From Purpureocillium takamizusanense (taxonomy: Eukaryota; Ascomycota; Sordariomycetes; Hypocreales; Ophiocordycipitaceae): a stretch of DNA of 64,000 nt. How positions within the stretch are numbered: position 1 is the stretch's first letter; every line of letters begins with the position of its first letter. Under the pieces are notes generated by a model. It saw nothing but the letters and a program-made list of their open reading frames with translations. It searched no databases and was not told the DNA's origin. Both the position numbers and the translations under genes were made by a program. This document shows positions 21,599 to 32,800 of this stretch, piece by piece. The DNA lies in contig NC_063077.1 of assembly GCF_022605165.1 (NCBI RefSeq), positions 310,001 through 374,000 of the forward strand, written 5' to 3'.

Positions 21599-22682
21599 CT
21601 ACGCCAGCGCATAGTCCCCAAGCTCAACGGTGGTGTTTCCCTTGATGGCAACTTTAATGGCCGCGCAAACTTTGAGCGCCGCCAGCCCTGCTTCGGGAGT
21701 GCAGCTTGGGGTTTCCTCGCCCCTGACCACACGGCAAAAATGCGGCCAGCTGCTCCGCGAACGGAACCTCTGCCGTCGTAGGGACCACTCTTCCCGTCAA
21801 AGGTGAGTGCCAGGATTTCGGCACGCTGCCTTTGTAGTGCCAAAGCACCATGTCCGGGACGCTCAGGGTCCCTTCGGTGCCAAAGATGCGATAAAAGTCT
21901 TTTCCGGTCTTGGGTATGAGCGGGTTCTCTCCGGTGCCAGACTCGAAGTTGAAGGGAGACGGAGTCGCATCTGATATGAGAAACGTGCCAACGGCACCGG
22001 ACCTGAAGCGAAGGGTCATGGCGGCGCCCTCTTCGGCCCGGTAGTCACGCTGCGGCGCAATAGCTTCCGCATGCACTCGAGCAATGGGGCCGAACAGGTG
22101 GTGAAGCAAGTCCACCTCGTGTATCATGTTGATAAGGACAACGCCGCCCGCGTCGCCGCGGCGCCAATCGCTCGGCGGGTCGAAGTAGGCCTGCGGTTTG
22201 TATAGTGTCCACAGGCCGTTTATTGCGATAATCTGGCCTAGCGACCCAGCTTCTAACGCCGCCTTTGCGGCGATGATACAAGGGCTGAAGCGCCGATGGT
22301 GGCCAACGAGTACCTTGGTCTGCGACTGCGCAAGCTGTGCGACCAACGCCTCTGCGCTGACAGTGTCCGCAGCCAAGGGCTTCTCAATGAGAAGATGGAT
22401 TCCGGCTGAGGAGAGCTGCATCGCCACCGCACTGTGGGTGTCATTTGGCGTGCAAATGATGGCCGCGTGTAGAACGTCGCCAGACGCGATCAAGTCCGTC
22501 GTAGACGGGTAGTGACAAACCTCGAGCTCCTCCGCGAGGCGTCTCCCGGCAGGACTTGGGTCGACAACGGCGACTAACTCAGTGTCGTGGTTGGCAATGA
22601 CATGTTGTGCATGCCGCGGTCCGATGAGTCCGGCGCCAATGATTGCGATGCGAATCCTTGGTCTGTCGTCAGACGCGTCCAT
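21599..22682 (-). CDS. Gfo/Idh/MocA-family NAD(P)-dependent oxidoreductase, C-terminus frameshifted
   Basis: The frame from 22682 begins with a Rossmann nucleotide site (IAIIGAGLIGPRHAQ). It contains the family motif LLIEKPLAAD with the conserved Glu-Lys-Pro, then GHHRRFSP and INMIHEVDLLHHLFGP, whose histidine is usually catalytic. These enzymes oxidise or reduce sugars, inositols and related alcohols. After VPFAEQLA (about 21748) the frame runs into an unlike tail and stops at 21654. One base out of register, the expected family tail is intact: HFCRVVRGEETPSC, then EAGLAALKVCAAIK and a stop at 21599. A single extra base near 21741-21748 explains this; no intron can. The result is either a recently damaged gene or a sequence error. 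The unframed protein would be 342 residues with about 30 wrong at the end. Confidence 0.8.
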
Positions 22683-23096
22683 GGTGGCTGCCGTCAGAGC
22701 CTCTGAGAATCGTGGCTTCGCATGCCAGCTCCCAGCCTACAGACAAGGTATTGACACCGGAGAGCCTTTGTTTCGCAGCGACAGATGTTCAAGTAGGAAT
22801 ACTCCCACTCACTTTCTCTCGGATGCGGTCGGGGAAGTAGGCCATGTCTCATAGGGCGGCTAAGCATTCACCCGCGATGCGCGGTTGGGCCTGGATAAAT
22901 ACTCTGAGCTCTGTATATACATACTATGTGCTCCCTCACCTATATGCCCAATTGCTCATAGTCGCGCACAGCAACCTCAAGCCGAAACGCCTGGGCGTGG
23001 CGTGTCTCGCCCAGCGCCATTTTTCTCCTATGGCGAGCGCCCGCATTTTGGCCAGGCATTGTCCTTCGCCATCACAGACGACTCCCCTCATTTCCC
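22683..23096. other. Intergenic upstream of the oxidoreductase gene
   Basis: A 414-bp non-coding stretch upstream of the minus-strand oxidoreductase and downstream of the minus-strand phospholipase-type gene. It is AT-richer around 22900-22930. No distinct element is recognised. Confidence 0.4.
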
Positions 23097-25136
23097 TCAG
23101 TAGGTGACGCTGAAGGTCTCCCAGTGACTCAGAGATCCTTCCAGTGTCAACTTCTTGTCTTCAACCGATACGTACTTGGACGACGCCTTGGACTTGATGG
23201 TGTGGCCCTTGCTCGGCTCGAAGCCAAGAGTGAAGACGACGGCGTCCTGTTTGTCCTTGCACATCTTGCCACCCGCACAGATGAAGCGCTTGTCGACGGC
23301 ACTCTCCAGGGTAAAGTCATTGCCACCAATCTGCACGGCGTGGACGACCCATCGCTGTAGATCGCGCGCGTGGCCCTTGGAGACCTTGGTGACGGTCACG
23401 CCGCCGTCGGGGCGGCAGCGGCCTGGGTTGGTCAACGCGAAGCCGTCCATCTCAAACACCAGGTAGCGCCCTTCCGTGATCTTGCCGCGTACGGCCTTGA
23501 AGCCAGGCTCCACTACGCTGGCGATGTCCCTGATCACGCCGTCGCCAGAGTAGGGCACGGGCGGGCGAGTCTTGGAATTCCTGGACTGGCAATAGGACGA
23601 GCCGTCATAGTCCCCGTTGGCATTGCGGTGAGGCTCGGGGGCAGAGGGCAGCTTGGGAACGCTGTAGTCGGGGTTGGCAAAGTCGAAGGCGCTTACGAGG
23701 TCGCCCATGTGCTCTCGTCGCCAGTGCACCATCTCGTCCGTCGTGACGTTCCGGCCCTTGGCTTCCTGCCACTTCTCGATGAACATGATTTGCGAGTTGT
23801 GATCGATGTGCTCCGTGTACACGCCGCCATTTCTGGTCCAGGGCGAAATGATGTAGAACGGAAGACGGAAACCCGGGCCAATAAAGGTGTGTCCAACCTG
23901 TCCCCAGGGGTCATCGATCCACTCTCCAGGCGTCCCGTCCGGAGACCGGTATGGGTCGAGGTGATCCCACCAGCCGCCGGTTTCGTCGTAGGAGATGATG
24001 AGCACCGTATTTTTGTATTTAGGAGAGTTGAGAACAGCACGGGCAATCTTATCCTGCAGCCAGGCGCCGTCGTGGGGCGAGTAGGGTGTATGCTCCGACA
24101 GCTGCATGGGGCCAACGATGTAAGACACCTCGGGAAGGTTGCCGCTAGCGGCCTGCTCGTAAAATGTATTTAGAGGCAATCCTTTCATACCTCTCTTATA
24201 AAGGGACGAATCTTTAGGAGCATCCTGGAACTGCTTGAACCACGCAAATGGGTTGTCGTCAAAGTTGTCAGCATCCTGGAAGACCTGCCACGACACGCCG
24301 GCATCCTCGTAATACTCCGCAGAGGTCTTCCATTTCAGAGGATAGCAGTTGATGCCCCCCTTCTCACAGCCAGGAGTCTCGTTGTTATCGATATAGGGAT
24401 TGCCGCCTTGGTCCGGCTTCTGCGGCGAGCCTGGGGCATTGATGGAACCGGAAACCCATGTCACGCGGTTCGGGTTGGTAGCAGCGACAATCGCCTCCTA
24501 CCAGATCCGTTAGCAAACTTTGTCCGAGGGGATCGATCGGCCGGGAGCAGATCGTGCACAGGCCGGTCGGCAATTTGAATCCCACCTGATACATGTCTCC
24601 AATGACAAAGTTCTCGGCCAACGTCCACTGCGTGGGAAGGTCCTCTTTCTTGTAGAAGCCTATGCTCCAGGGCGTGTTGTTCAACGCCCAGTGGTCGTTG
24701 GAGCCAAAGTTCCAGGCGGCGTGGTTCTCATACCAACCATTACTTCCAGCGACCATACACTGTGTCGCCTCCGGCCAGTTGCCTCCGAGGTAGTTGAGGT
24801 ACCAAGGGTTCACGTAGTCGGCTTCGGTGGTCAATGCCGGGGACGTCTTCTGCTTCCAGACGGGGACATTTCCGTTCATTTGCAAGTTGGCGTCCTTGAA
24901 GCCGCGGACGCCGGCCATGGTGCCAAAGTAGTGGTCGAAGGCTCGGTTTTCTGGCGGGAGTAGAAGCTGTCAGTCAGTCACCTGCGAAGACATGTCGTGT
25001 CGTCCGGTAGGGCAGGATTCATACCCTGCATGAAGAGAACGACATGATCAATGTCCTTCAAGCCGCCGGCACTGGCCACGCCAGCGAGCAAGCACGCGGC
25101 CGCCGCTATCGACGTGAGGGGACGAACAAGGGCCAT
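23097..25136 (-). CDS. Secreted phosphoesterase-family enzyme (non-haemolytic phospholipase C / acid phosphatase type)
   Basis: Three exons read downward: 25136-25025, 24950-24586 and 24497-23097, giving 625 residues. Both introns have GT donors and clear acceptors; the second has a GCTAAC branch site. A signal peptide (PLTSIAAAACLLAGVASA) is followed by [23 protein letters not shown], the metal-binding signature of the phosphoesterase family whose bacterial members are phosphatidylcholine phospholipases C. It is split across the first intron. Further active-site motifs are YSPHDGAWLQD, VLIISYDETGGWWDHLDPY and GPGFRLPFYIISPWTRNGG, then HIDHNSQIMFIEKW. The C-terminal 150 residues are beta-rich. 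The enzyme should cleave phosphate esters, probably phospholipids, outside the cell. The exact substrate is not determined by sequence. The gene is complete. Confidence 0.88.
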
Positions 25137-27725
25137 ATCGATCTCACTTGGGCTTATCAATCTCTATGAGACTGCACGACCCTAGCCCGTGGCACCTGAC
25201 TGAGTGCTCCTTTGGCGGGGGAGGGGCCTCCCCCTGCGCCGGACATCGCCATGTCTTATACCACGAGCAACGTGGTGTCCCCGGTCTTTGTCTCCCGCGG
25301 TAAAGAAACGACAGATGTCTTGCCAACAGAGATAACAGCTCGTGTGATGATCGAGCAGGTCGGGGAACCTGTTGGCGCCCACGTGCGACGGACGACCGAC
25401 CGACAGGCTGCCAATGGAGGCCATACCCGCGCACACGGGGCGCATCGCCAGGCGCGGTCCGGATCGGCGCCCAGTCTGGCCGGCCTTGGGAGGAAGTCCA
25501 TCGCATGGCCTCAAGCCAACTCAATCCGCTTGTCCAGGCGGCCGGGCCCTGCGATGTGGGTTCGCGGCCAGAAGCGCGCCGCGTTGGTGGGAGCGTCGCG
25601 AGGACACTTACGGACTGCCCTTGGACGACCGAAGAGGCAGTTCGGTAAGGCGGCCAAGCCTTGGGGGGAGGCGAAGCGGGGGGGGGGGCTATCTTCGATG
25701 GTCATGGTACAACATCTCGGGGAGGGGGCACGCTGGTGGCGAGAGTTAGCGCCGGCCGATGCGACCCTTGGGATGTCGCCTCGAGACGGTGACGGTGACG
25801 GGTTGCGCGCCAATTGCATGGCCAAGGAACGCCTCGTGAACGGATGGCTTGCCCTGGATCTGGGAGTGGCTTCGGCCCCACAGATGGACGTGGTTGGCGG
25901 CCCCCCCTGGATGCCATGCTGTGTGACTACGTTGTACTAGAATATGTGCCGTGCCGTTGGAGGGATTTGGCGCCACCACAGAGAGTCAATTCGGGTTGCC
26001 GATGTCTGCACGTTCCTCCATGGACGGTCGGCAGCGGGATGTGGCCATGAGGTGCCCCTGAGTCCTGACCGCCAAAGAGGGCGCCACGCCACATTATGTC
26101 GACGTTGTGCGCAGGCAGGCGGGCTGCTTGCGCGGAAACGCCCCGATGTCGCTCAAACTCCAAGGCTTCGTCGACACGATTCCAGAGGGAAAAGTGCGCA
26201 CCCGTCTTGCGGGTTGCGTTCTGTACTTCGTACACGACATGTCGTTCCGTCCTCGTGCCACCGCCCGCGTTGAGACATCGGCCCGGGCAGTGTCTGTCAC
26301 TTTTAATGGGCTCTGACAAGCAGACAAAGATGATGGCGGCTTCAATGCCGGTCAGGTCTCTCTGCTCTGCACTTGCCGCGCGGCCAACGTTTCTCCCACC
26401 AGCGTGGAGCCTGCTGGAAGCCAACACATGAGGGACCGCGGGCAGACGGTACGTTATAAGAGAGTCAACAAGGACACGCATGCCCAGCGGTGTAGGTACG
26501 GTACAGCCGCCCGTACTGGACAACAGCTGGTACACAATTTGCCGCCACCCGCCCACGTCTGTATGTCTGAGCTGGGCAGGTTGCTGCTTTCTTCTCCGGG
26601 ACTGGTTCATCTTGTTGAGCCTTGGAAGGCTCCGCGTGTTGGCTGGGCCCTTGGTCACCCCGCGGTCTGACGTACCCCCACGCGCCGAGTCGTGCATGAT
26701 GATGATGAGGAGGCGGAGGAGGAGCAGAAGGAGGAAGAACCAACGAGTGTTGCGGCAGCTGCAGCATCACCCGACTTAGTCTCGGTCGCGCAACCTTCCA
26801 GCGATGATGTCGAGGCGACGCGGTTCCCCGAGGGCACCTCTTGGTAAGTTGAATGAGCACGTGCATCTGGGTCGTCAACCTATGGCCAGCCGGGTATTGG
26901 CAAGCCATCATCGGGGTGCCCCCCCACAGAAGCGCCGCTCACAGCCAAGTCTCTCTCCACGATGTTGTGTGCTTGGCGGACGCGGTCCGGGGTCGTCTGA
27001 TCCCGGAACGACTCCCTCTGTTTGGTGTGGTCCGCCTCTTCTACCCTTGTTCAATGCATGCTAAATCCGTCTCATCCATCCCCTGCCTGACCCTTCTCCT
27101 GCTTTCCTTTTTTGAGCGGGCCAGCAGTCCAACACAACGGTCAAATATTACGTTTGGCCTACCCTGTGGCCGGAGATGGGGTGTATTTGCGTCGCACGGC
27201 GAACTCCGGAGTCTCCCGTCGTGCGCTCATGGCTTGCTACGTAGCAAATGTTGTACAATGTTGGGAGTGACTGCTCCCTTTGGCGTAATCCCTCTTCGTC
27301 CGTGGCTGCAGCTGGGACACGGGCAGTGGACATTGGCCACGTCGTAAAACGCATCCCACTTGTGCCAGTTGAGCGGTGGCTGATACTCATGACGGGGCCC
27401 TTTTCAAAGGGGGTAGACAGGTGGCCCCCAGGACTATACAGGCACCAAGCGCGGTCCTAGACTGCTTGACAATCTTCGACGGACACTGAAGGTATCACGC
27501 TCCTTGTTCGAGCGGGCTCTAGTGGACGAAAATAATAGAACGACGAAGAAGCCCGTCCTTGCTGACGCCCTATGTTGGTAAAGGGCGCAGTGCCCCACAA
27601 CGCGAGGGGCGAAGATGGCTTCAAAGAGAGAAAAAAACAAAAAATAAAAAAAATTGAACCAGGGCGTAAGCCAGTCATTTGTCCACATCCTCTAATCAAA
27701 AACGAACGATTTACGAGCAATCGCC
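25137..27725. other. 2.6-kb intergenic region with purine-rich and G-run tracts
   Basis: No supported gene. About ten G residues occur near 25679, a GAT/GAG-type purine-rich tract at about 26695-26740, and an A-rich tract at about 27630-27655 just before the AlaX gene. Long frames on both strands lack domains and follow from high GC content. Confidence 0.4.
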
Positions 27726-28607
27726 ATGACTGTCCCTGCCCGAACCCGCCTCTCCTTCCAGTATGATGGAAAGCTCCTGCGCCTCGAGACGACGGTGCAC
27801 TCGGTCCGGCCCTTTGCGGCGCTCGAGGAGGCCAACCAGGCCCTCTTTAAGCAGGCCAACGCCGACGAGGACCACGTCGTGGTGACCAAGGAGACTGTCT
27901 TCCACCCACAGGGCGGGGGGCAGCCGTCCGACGAGGGTACGTTGGCCGTCGTCGACCCAGGCGCCGATGCCACGGCCCGCGCGGCGGCGGCGCCCATCTT
28001 CCGCGTCCGGGCTGTGCGCATGGACGCGGTCCACGACGGCCAGGTGCTTCATCTAGGACGCTACGTGGGCGGCAGCGGCAGCAGCATCGCCCCCGGCGCC
28101 GTCGTCGAGCAGGTCGTCGACGCCGACAAGCGGCTGCTGTACTCGCGGCTGCACACGGCCGGCCACGTGCTCGGGTCGGCGGTGCGCAGCCTGCTCGAGC
28201 AAGAGGTGCCGGGCTTCGACGAGCTCAAGGCGTCGCACTTCCCGGACAGCGCGGCGTGCGAGTTCCGCGGCAGCATCGAGGGCCGGTGGAAGGAGCCCAT
28301 CCAGGCGCGCGTCGATGAGTACCTGCGCCGCGCCATGCCCGTCGAGATTGACTTTTGGACCGAGGACGACTTCCGCCGCGAGGGCCTGGAGCGCCTGCTT
28401 CCGGACCGCGGCCTCTTGCCGCCGGGCGAGAATCGCTTCCGAGTGGTGCGCATCGTGGGCGCCGAGGTCTACCCCTGCGGCGGCACGCACGTCGACTCGA
28501 CCGACCAGTGCGGGCCCACGACGGTGAGGAAGATATCGCGCGCCAAGGGCATCAGCAGGGTCAGCTATGCCGTCGCTGCCGCTGACGATGGGCGCGGCCA
28601 GACGTGA
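27726..28607 (+). CDS. AlaX-type alanyl-tRNA editing protein
   Basis: A single-exon frame of 293 residues. Near residue 60 lies TVFHPQGGGQPSDEGTL, the GGGQP motif of the editing domain shared by AlaRS and AlaX. The zinc-binding pairs are HTAGH (His143, His147) and CGGTH (Cys251, His255). These features define a stand-alone trans-editing enzyme that hydrolyses mischarged Ser- or Gly-tRNA(Ala) in the cytosol. The aminoacylation domain is absent, as expected for AlaX. The length fits a eukaryotic AlaX-L type without the C-Ala extension. The gene is very GC-rich at third positions, unlike the accessory genes around it, consistent with a conserved housekeeping gene. Confidence 0.9.
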   Translation: MTVPARTRLSFQYDGKLLRLETTVHSVRPFAALEEANQALFKQANADEDHVVVTKETVFHPQGGGQPSDEGTLAVVDPGADATARAAAAPIFRVRAVRMDAVHDGQVLHLGRYVGGSGSSIAPGAVVEQVVDADKRLLYSRLHTAGHVLGSAVRSLLEQEVPGFDELKASHFPDSAACEFRGSIEGRWKEPIQARVDEYLRRAMPVEIDFWTEDDFRREGLERLLPDRGLLPPGENRFRVVRIVGAEVYPCGGTHVDSTDQCGPTTVRKISRAKGISRVSYAVAAADDGRGQT

Positions 28608-28904
28608 CGATCGATCGAGTGTCGTCGCGGATCGCGTCTCTGGCGGCGGCAGCGGCGCAGCTCGGCAGCTCGACGATCGCCCGGCATTCGTCGTCCCGCG
28701 CCGCTCGTATTGGATCGTATCGCAAAGGGCGCACGACTTGACATTCACGGTCGAGTAGGGTCCGTCACCTGACCACCCGTGCAGCTCGCGTCCTGGGCCT
28801 TGTGCCGGGCGCGTGTTGCGACGCGCAGGATAGATTGTGTTGCTTCAATGTTCATGTTCTACAAGTGAGACGACGGCGGCACGACAAGACCAACGACGCC
28901 CACA
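28608..28904. other. Short intergenic spacer between AlaX and the dehydrogenase gene
   Basis: About 300 bp between two genes in the same direction. It is GC-rich in its first half, with no distinct element recognised. Confidence 0.35.
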
Positions 28905-29882
28905 ATGACAGACTCTACGCTGACGTCGTCGGCACCGGACATGCGCATTGCGCTCATCGGCGCCGGCACCATCGGGCTCTCCCTTGCGGCTCTGCACCTC
29001 ACGCATCTCCCGGACGCGTCTCAGCTCACCATCATGGATGTCCGCCCGGATCTCGAAGCCTACGTAGCTGCCGTCCTGCCGACCCATCTCCCCCCCGGCC
29101 TGCGTAAGCTTGCCGCCGAGGTCAAGCTCACGTCGTCCGTTGCGGAGGCGGTGGCAGACTGCACCATAGTCCAAGAGAGCGGCCCCGAGAGGCTGGACTT
29201 CAAGACGCAGCTCTGGGCCGACGTGGAGAGGCTCGCCCCGCGAGGCGCACTGCTCTGGACCAGCACGTCTGGGATTCCGGCATCGCAACAAAACGCTGCC
29301 ATGGAGGACAAGACGAGACTGCTCGTGGTGCACCCGTTCAACCCCCCGCACATCCTCCCCCTGCTGGAGATTGTACCCTCGCCGCAGACCTCGCGGGCCG
29401 TGGTGACCAAGACGATGGACTTTTGGCGCCAGATCGGCCGGGAGCCCGTCTTGCTCAGCCGTGAGATCACGGGCTTCGTCGCGGGGCGTCTCGCGTGGGC
29501 ACTATTGCGCGAGGCGATCCACCTGGTCAACGAGGACGTGGTGACGGTGGAGCAGCTGGACCGCGTCATGCAGACGAGCATGGGCCCGCGCTGGGCGTAC
29601 GCCGGCCCCTTCAAGAGCTTCCAGGCCGGCGGCGGCCCCGGCGGCCTGAGAGCCCTGCTGGGCAACGTGGGCGGGACGGTGCAGGCCTGCTGGGACGACG
29701 GCGGGCGGGTAGACGTGGGCGGCTCCTGGGAGGCCAAGGTGTTTGCCCAGACGGACGAGGCGTACGGACGGCCTGATCTGGAGGAGCGCGATGAGGCCAA
29801 CCGAATGGTGCTGAGGGCCGTGCGTGAAGCCAAAAGCGGTCGACCCGGGCCCGCGTCCGCTGATGGTCACGACGGCACATAA
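28905..29882 (+). CDS. 3-hydroxyacyl-CoA dehydrogenase-family protein (lambda-crystallin/L-gulonate 3-dehydrogenase-like)
   Basis: An intronless 325-residue frame. MRIALIGAGTIGLSLAAL gives the GxGxxG nucleotide-binding loop, followed by an Asp at the end of beta-2 (IMDVRPD) that favours NAD. TIVQESGPERLDFKTQLWADVE and WTSTSGIPAS match the family core, VVHPFNPPHILPLLEIVP holds the catalytic histidine region, and GFVAGRLAWALLREAIHLV starts the C-terminal helical domain. SMGPRWAYAGPF is characteristic of the short lambda-crystallin/L-gulonate or carnitine 3-dehydrogenase branch rather than fatty-acid beta-oxidation multienzymes. The likely reaction is NAD-dependent oxidation of a 3-hydroxy acid in the cytosol. 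A second in-frame ATG at residue 13 is a possible alternative start. Confidence 0.88.
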   Translation: MTDSTLTSSAPDMRIALIGAGTIGLSLAALHLTHLPDASQLTIMDVRPDLEAYVAAVLPTHLPPGLRKLAAEVKLTSSVAEAVADCTIVQESGPERLDFKTQLWADVERLAPRGALLWTSTSGIPASQQNAAMEDKTRLLVVHPFNPPHILPLLEIVPSPQTSRAVVTKTMDFWRQIGREPVLLSREITGFVAGRLAWALLREAIHLVNEDVVTVEQLDRVMQTSMGPRWAYAGPFKSFQAGGGPGGLRALLGNVGGTVQACWDDGGRVDVGGSWEAKVFAQTDEAYGRPDLEERDEANRMVLRAVREAKSGRPGPASADGHDGT

Positions 29883-31149
29883 GTGGCATGATTGAGCACG
29901 GTCTTGCAGGGGTTGAGGGACATGGATGGGTGCGCGAGATGATGAGCTTGCACGAACGCGTCGCGTCGCTCATATGAGACGCCTGTTGTGGACATGGGTA
30001 TGCAGTATACGAAGCACTCTATAGTTTACGAGTATCTGTCTGTTGCGGCTTTCAAGCTCGCTGAACGTTTTTAAAGTTTGACTTGTTCCGGTGGTGTTCT
30101 CTCTCTCTCCTTTTCATTCCTTTTTTTTAAAGAAAGAAGGAAAAAAGAGGAACACGTCGCGGCCATGCAAAGAAACGCTGGGCGGGTCATGAATCGACGG
30201 TGCTGAGCCGTGCCCTCGTCCAGGTGCCTCTGTTGTGTTTCGCTCCATGGCGATAGTTACGTTTTGACCGCAAACGACCCAGATGGGGACCATGCCATGA
30301 TCAGTTGTTGCCTGCCGAGGTCGACGCGTCTGATCGGTAGAGTGATAAGAAACCATCACTACGTACGTACGAAGCAATGCTGGTGCTACAGTACCAGGCT
30401 TGCAAGGTTCAATGTTGCGTCAGCCTGGGCGATCTCGGATCTCATCACCGAGCCGAGAGCGGGCGTCGATCCACCTTTTGCCGCATCAACCACTGCCACT
30501 GCCGGCTGGGCGCGCAAGACCCTTCTGCCAGTCAGTGCCGTGCCGTCAATAATCAATCGCGCAGAGGCTTGCCGCCTCCTCGGCGCCTCCTGACCTGCGC
30601 GCGTCTCGGCCGATGGATTTTCCTTTGAATCAGCGGGGGCGGCGTCGACCCCGTCCCGTCGAAAACAGCGAAGCGAAGCGATTGATAATCGCTGACAATT
30701 GCTCTGCAAACCCAGACTGGCACTAACTAACCGAGCGGGATGATGCCATGGCATAGCATGCACCACCGCCCACCGCCGTATCTACGAGCATCGGGCGGCC
30801 CTAGCTCACCTGTCGCCCCACGGCGGGCAATGATGAATGCCACACGCATCTCGCAAGGGGGCCCTACGCCTGCTACATGTCATGTCTACAGCACGACGTG
30901 GCGGGCGAGCTCTCGGACGGCCCGGCCGTTCTTTCGTTTGGATCCATGGCCCTGGTGGCGGGGCGGCTCGGCGTCTCGGCAGTGAAATAATAATAAATGG
31001 CGAATAATTAACACAAAAAGTTTTCGACGACGACCCTCGACAGCGACGCCAACGACGAAGTTCTCTTGCTGCTGCTTGCCGGGCGGGTTGAAGAAGAGGC
31101 TCCATTTGTTGCTGTCGCTCTTCGACGACCGAGACGGACGGGCGGACGG
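29883..31149. other. Intergenic with a CT-rich and A/G-rich mirror tract
   Basis: No gene is supported. A CT tract (30098-30120) followed by a T-run and an A/G tract (30128-30150) makes a pyrimidine/purine switch that could fold as a weak hairpin near the 3' end of the dehydrogenase gene. The right part is the promoter region of the MFS gene. Confidence 0.4.
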
Positions 31150-32800
31150 ATGACGATACACCAGCTGAACAACAATCCGCGGCCCGACATGGACTCTCGT
31201 GGCGAGAAACCACCCCCCGGCGACGATCGTGACGCGGCGGCAAGCGACCCAATCACCCGAGAACCATCTGCCGCCGAGTCGATATGGGTCGCCGAGTCCA
31301 TGTCGCTTCCTCGTGAGGCGGCCTTCGTCGCCCTGGTGTGCATGGCGCAGTTTTGCACCCGTACGACACGCCCAGGTCCCCGAACGGATTTGATATAGGA
31401 CTGACTTGGCTATTTCGATGCGCGCAGAGGCGTCATACATGGGCACGCTGGTCCTCCTCCGGACCATCGGCCAGACCTTCAACATCACCAGCCCGCCCCA
31501 GCTCGCGTGGCTCGTCGCCGGCTACTCCCTGACCGTCGGCACCTTCATCCTCTTCTCCGGGCGGCTGGGCGACGTCTTCGGCTACAAGCGCCTCCTCCTC
31601 ACCGGCCTGGCCTGGTTCTCGCTGTGGTCCCTCGTCGCCGGCCTGAGCGTCTACTCCAACTACCGCCTCGCCGTCTTCTCCCGCGTCCTGCAGGGCATCG
31701 GCCCGGCCATCTGTCTGCCCAACGCGCTGGCCATCTTCGGCACCGCATACCCCCCGGGCCACCGCAAGGCCATGGTCTTTGCCTTCTTTGGCGCCGTGGC
31801 CCCCATTGGCGCCGTCTTTGGCGGCACCTTTGCCTCGCTGCTGACCCTCGCCTGGTGGCCCTGGGCGCTCTGGGTCATGGCCATGTGGCTGGCCTTTCTC
31901 GCCATCGCGGGCAACTGGATCATCCCGGCCCTCCCGTCGAAGATGCCGCTACCGCGCGACTGGAAGTCGTGGGTGCAGGGCCTCGACCTGCCGGGTGCCT
32001 TTGTCGGCATCGTAGCCCTGGTGCTCTTCAACTTTGCCTGGACGCAGGCTCCCATTGACGGTTGGGGGACGGCGACTGTCATCGCGCCGCTCGTCCTCGG
32101 GCTTGTGCTCTTCGGCCTGTTCGTCTACATCGAGCTCAAGCTGAGCTCCAGGCCGCTTTTGCCCTTTGACGCGGTCAACGCAGACGTGGCTTTCGTATTG
32201 GCTGCCGTCGTCTGCGGCTGGGCTACGTTTGGCATCTGGACGCTGTATCTCGTCCAGATCCTGCAAGACATCCGCCATCTCTCCCCCTTGCTCACCACGG
32301 CGTGGTTCTGCCCCGTGGCCGTGGCCGGCGCTGCCGCCGCCGTCTTCACAGGCAAGCTACTGGGCCCCTGGCAAGTAAGGCCTCCGCTCGTCATGACCCT
32401 TGCGCTCATCGCCTTCACCACGGGCGCCATCTTGACGGCCTTTGCGCCGGCCACGCAGCTGTACTGGGGACAGACCTTTGTGTCCATGATCGTCATGCCC
32501 TTTGGCATGGACATGAGCTTTCCCGCCGCCACCCTCATCCTCTCCGACGCCGTTGCCAGGCACCACCAAGGCATCGGCGCCAGTCTGGTGAATACCGTCG
32601 TCAATTACGGAATCGCGCTCGGCGTTGGCTTCGCTGGGACTGTCGAGGTCCACGTGCACGGGAGCGGCGAGACCAAGGAAGAGAGGCTGCGAGGCTTCCG
32701 CGGTGCCTTGTACATGGCCATTGGCTTGGCTGGGCTTGGTCTACTCATATGCCTTGCATTCTTGGCCCGTGAATTGATGAGGTCGCGGCGGTCGCGATGA
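31150..32800 (+). CDS. MFS drug/H+ antiporter-type transporter (DHA family)
   Basis: Exons 31150-31360 and 31428-32800 join in phase (67-bp intron, GTACGA donor, CAG acceptor) to give 527 residues. A hydrophilic N-terminus rich in Asp/Pro precedes the first helix, AAFVALVCMAQFCTQASYMG, which is completed only by splicing. Next come LAWLVAGYSLTVGTFILFSGRLGDVFGYKR, which is MFS motif A, and LQGIGPAICLPNALAIFG. About 12-14 hydrophobic helices are visible. The arrangement resembles aminotriazole-resistance/DHA exporters used for small toxic molecules, driven by the proton gradient at the plasma membrane. The cargo is unknown. No biosynthetic genes lie beside it, so general detoxification is as likely as export of an own product. 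Confidence 0.85.

Noticed and set aside
28053..28748. 231-codon minus-strand frame over AlaX
   Set aside because: Antisense of a GC-rich conserved gene; alanine/arginine-rich with no motif.
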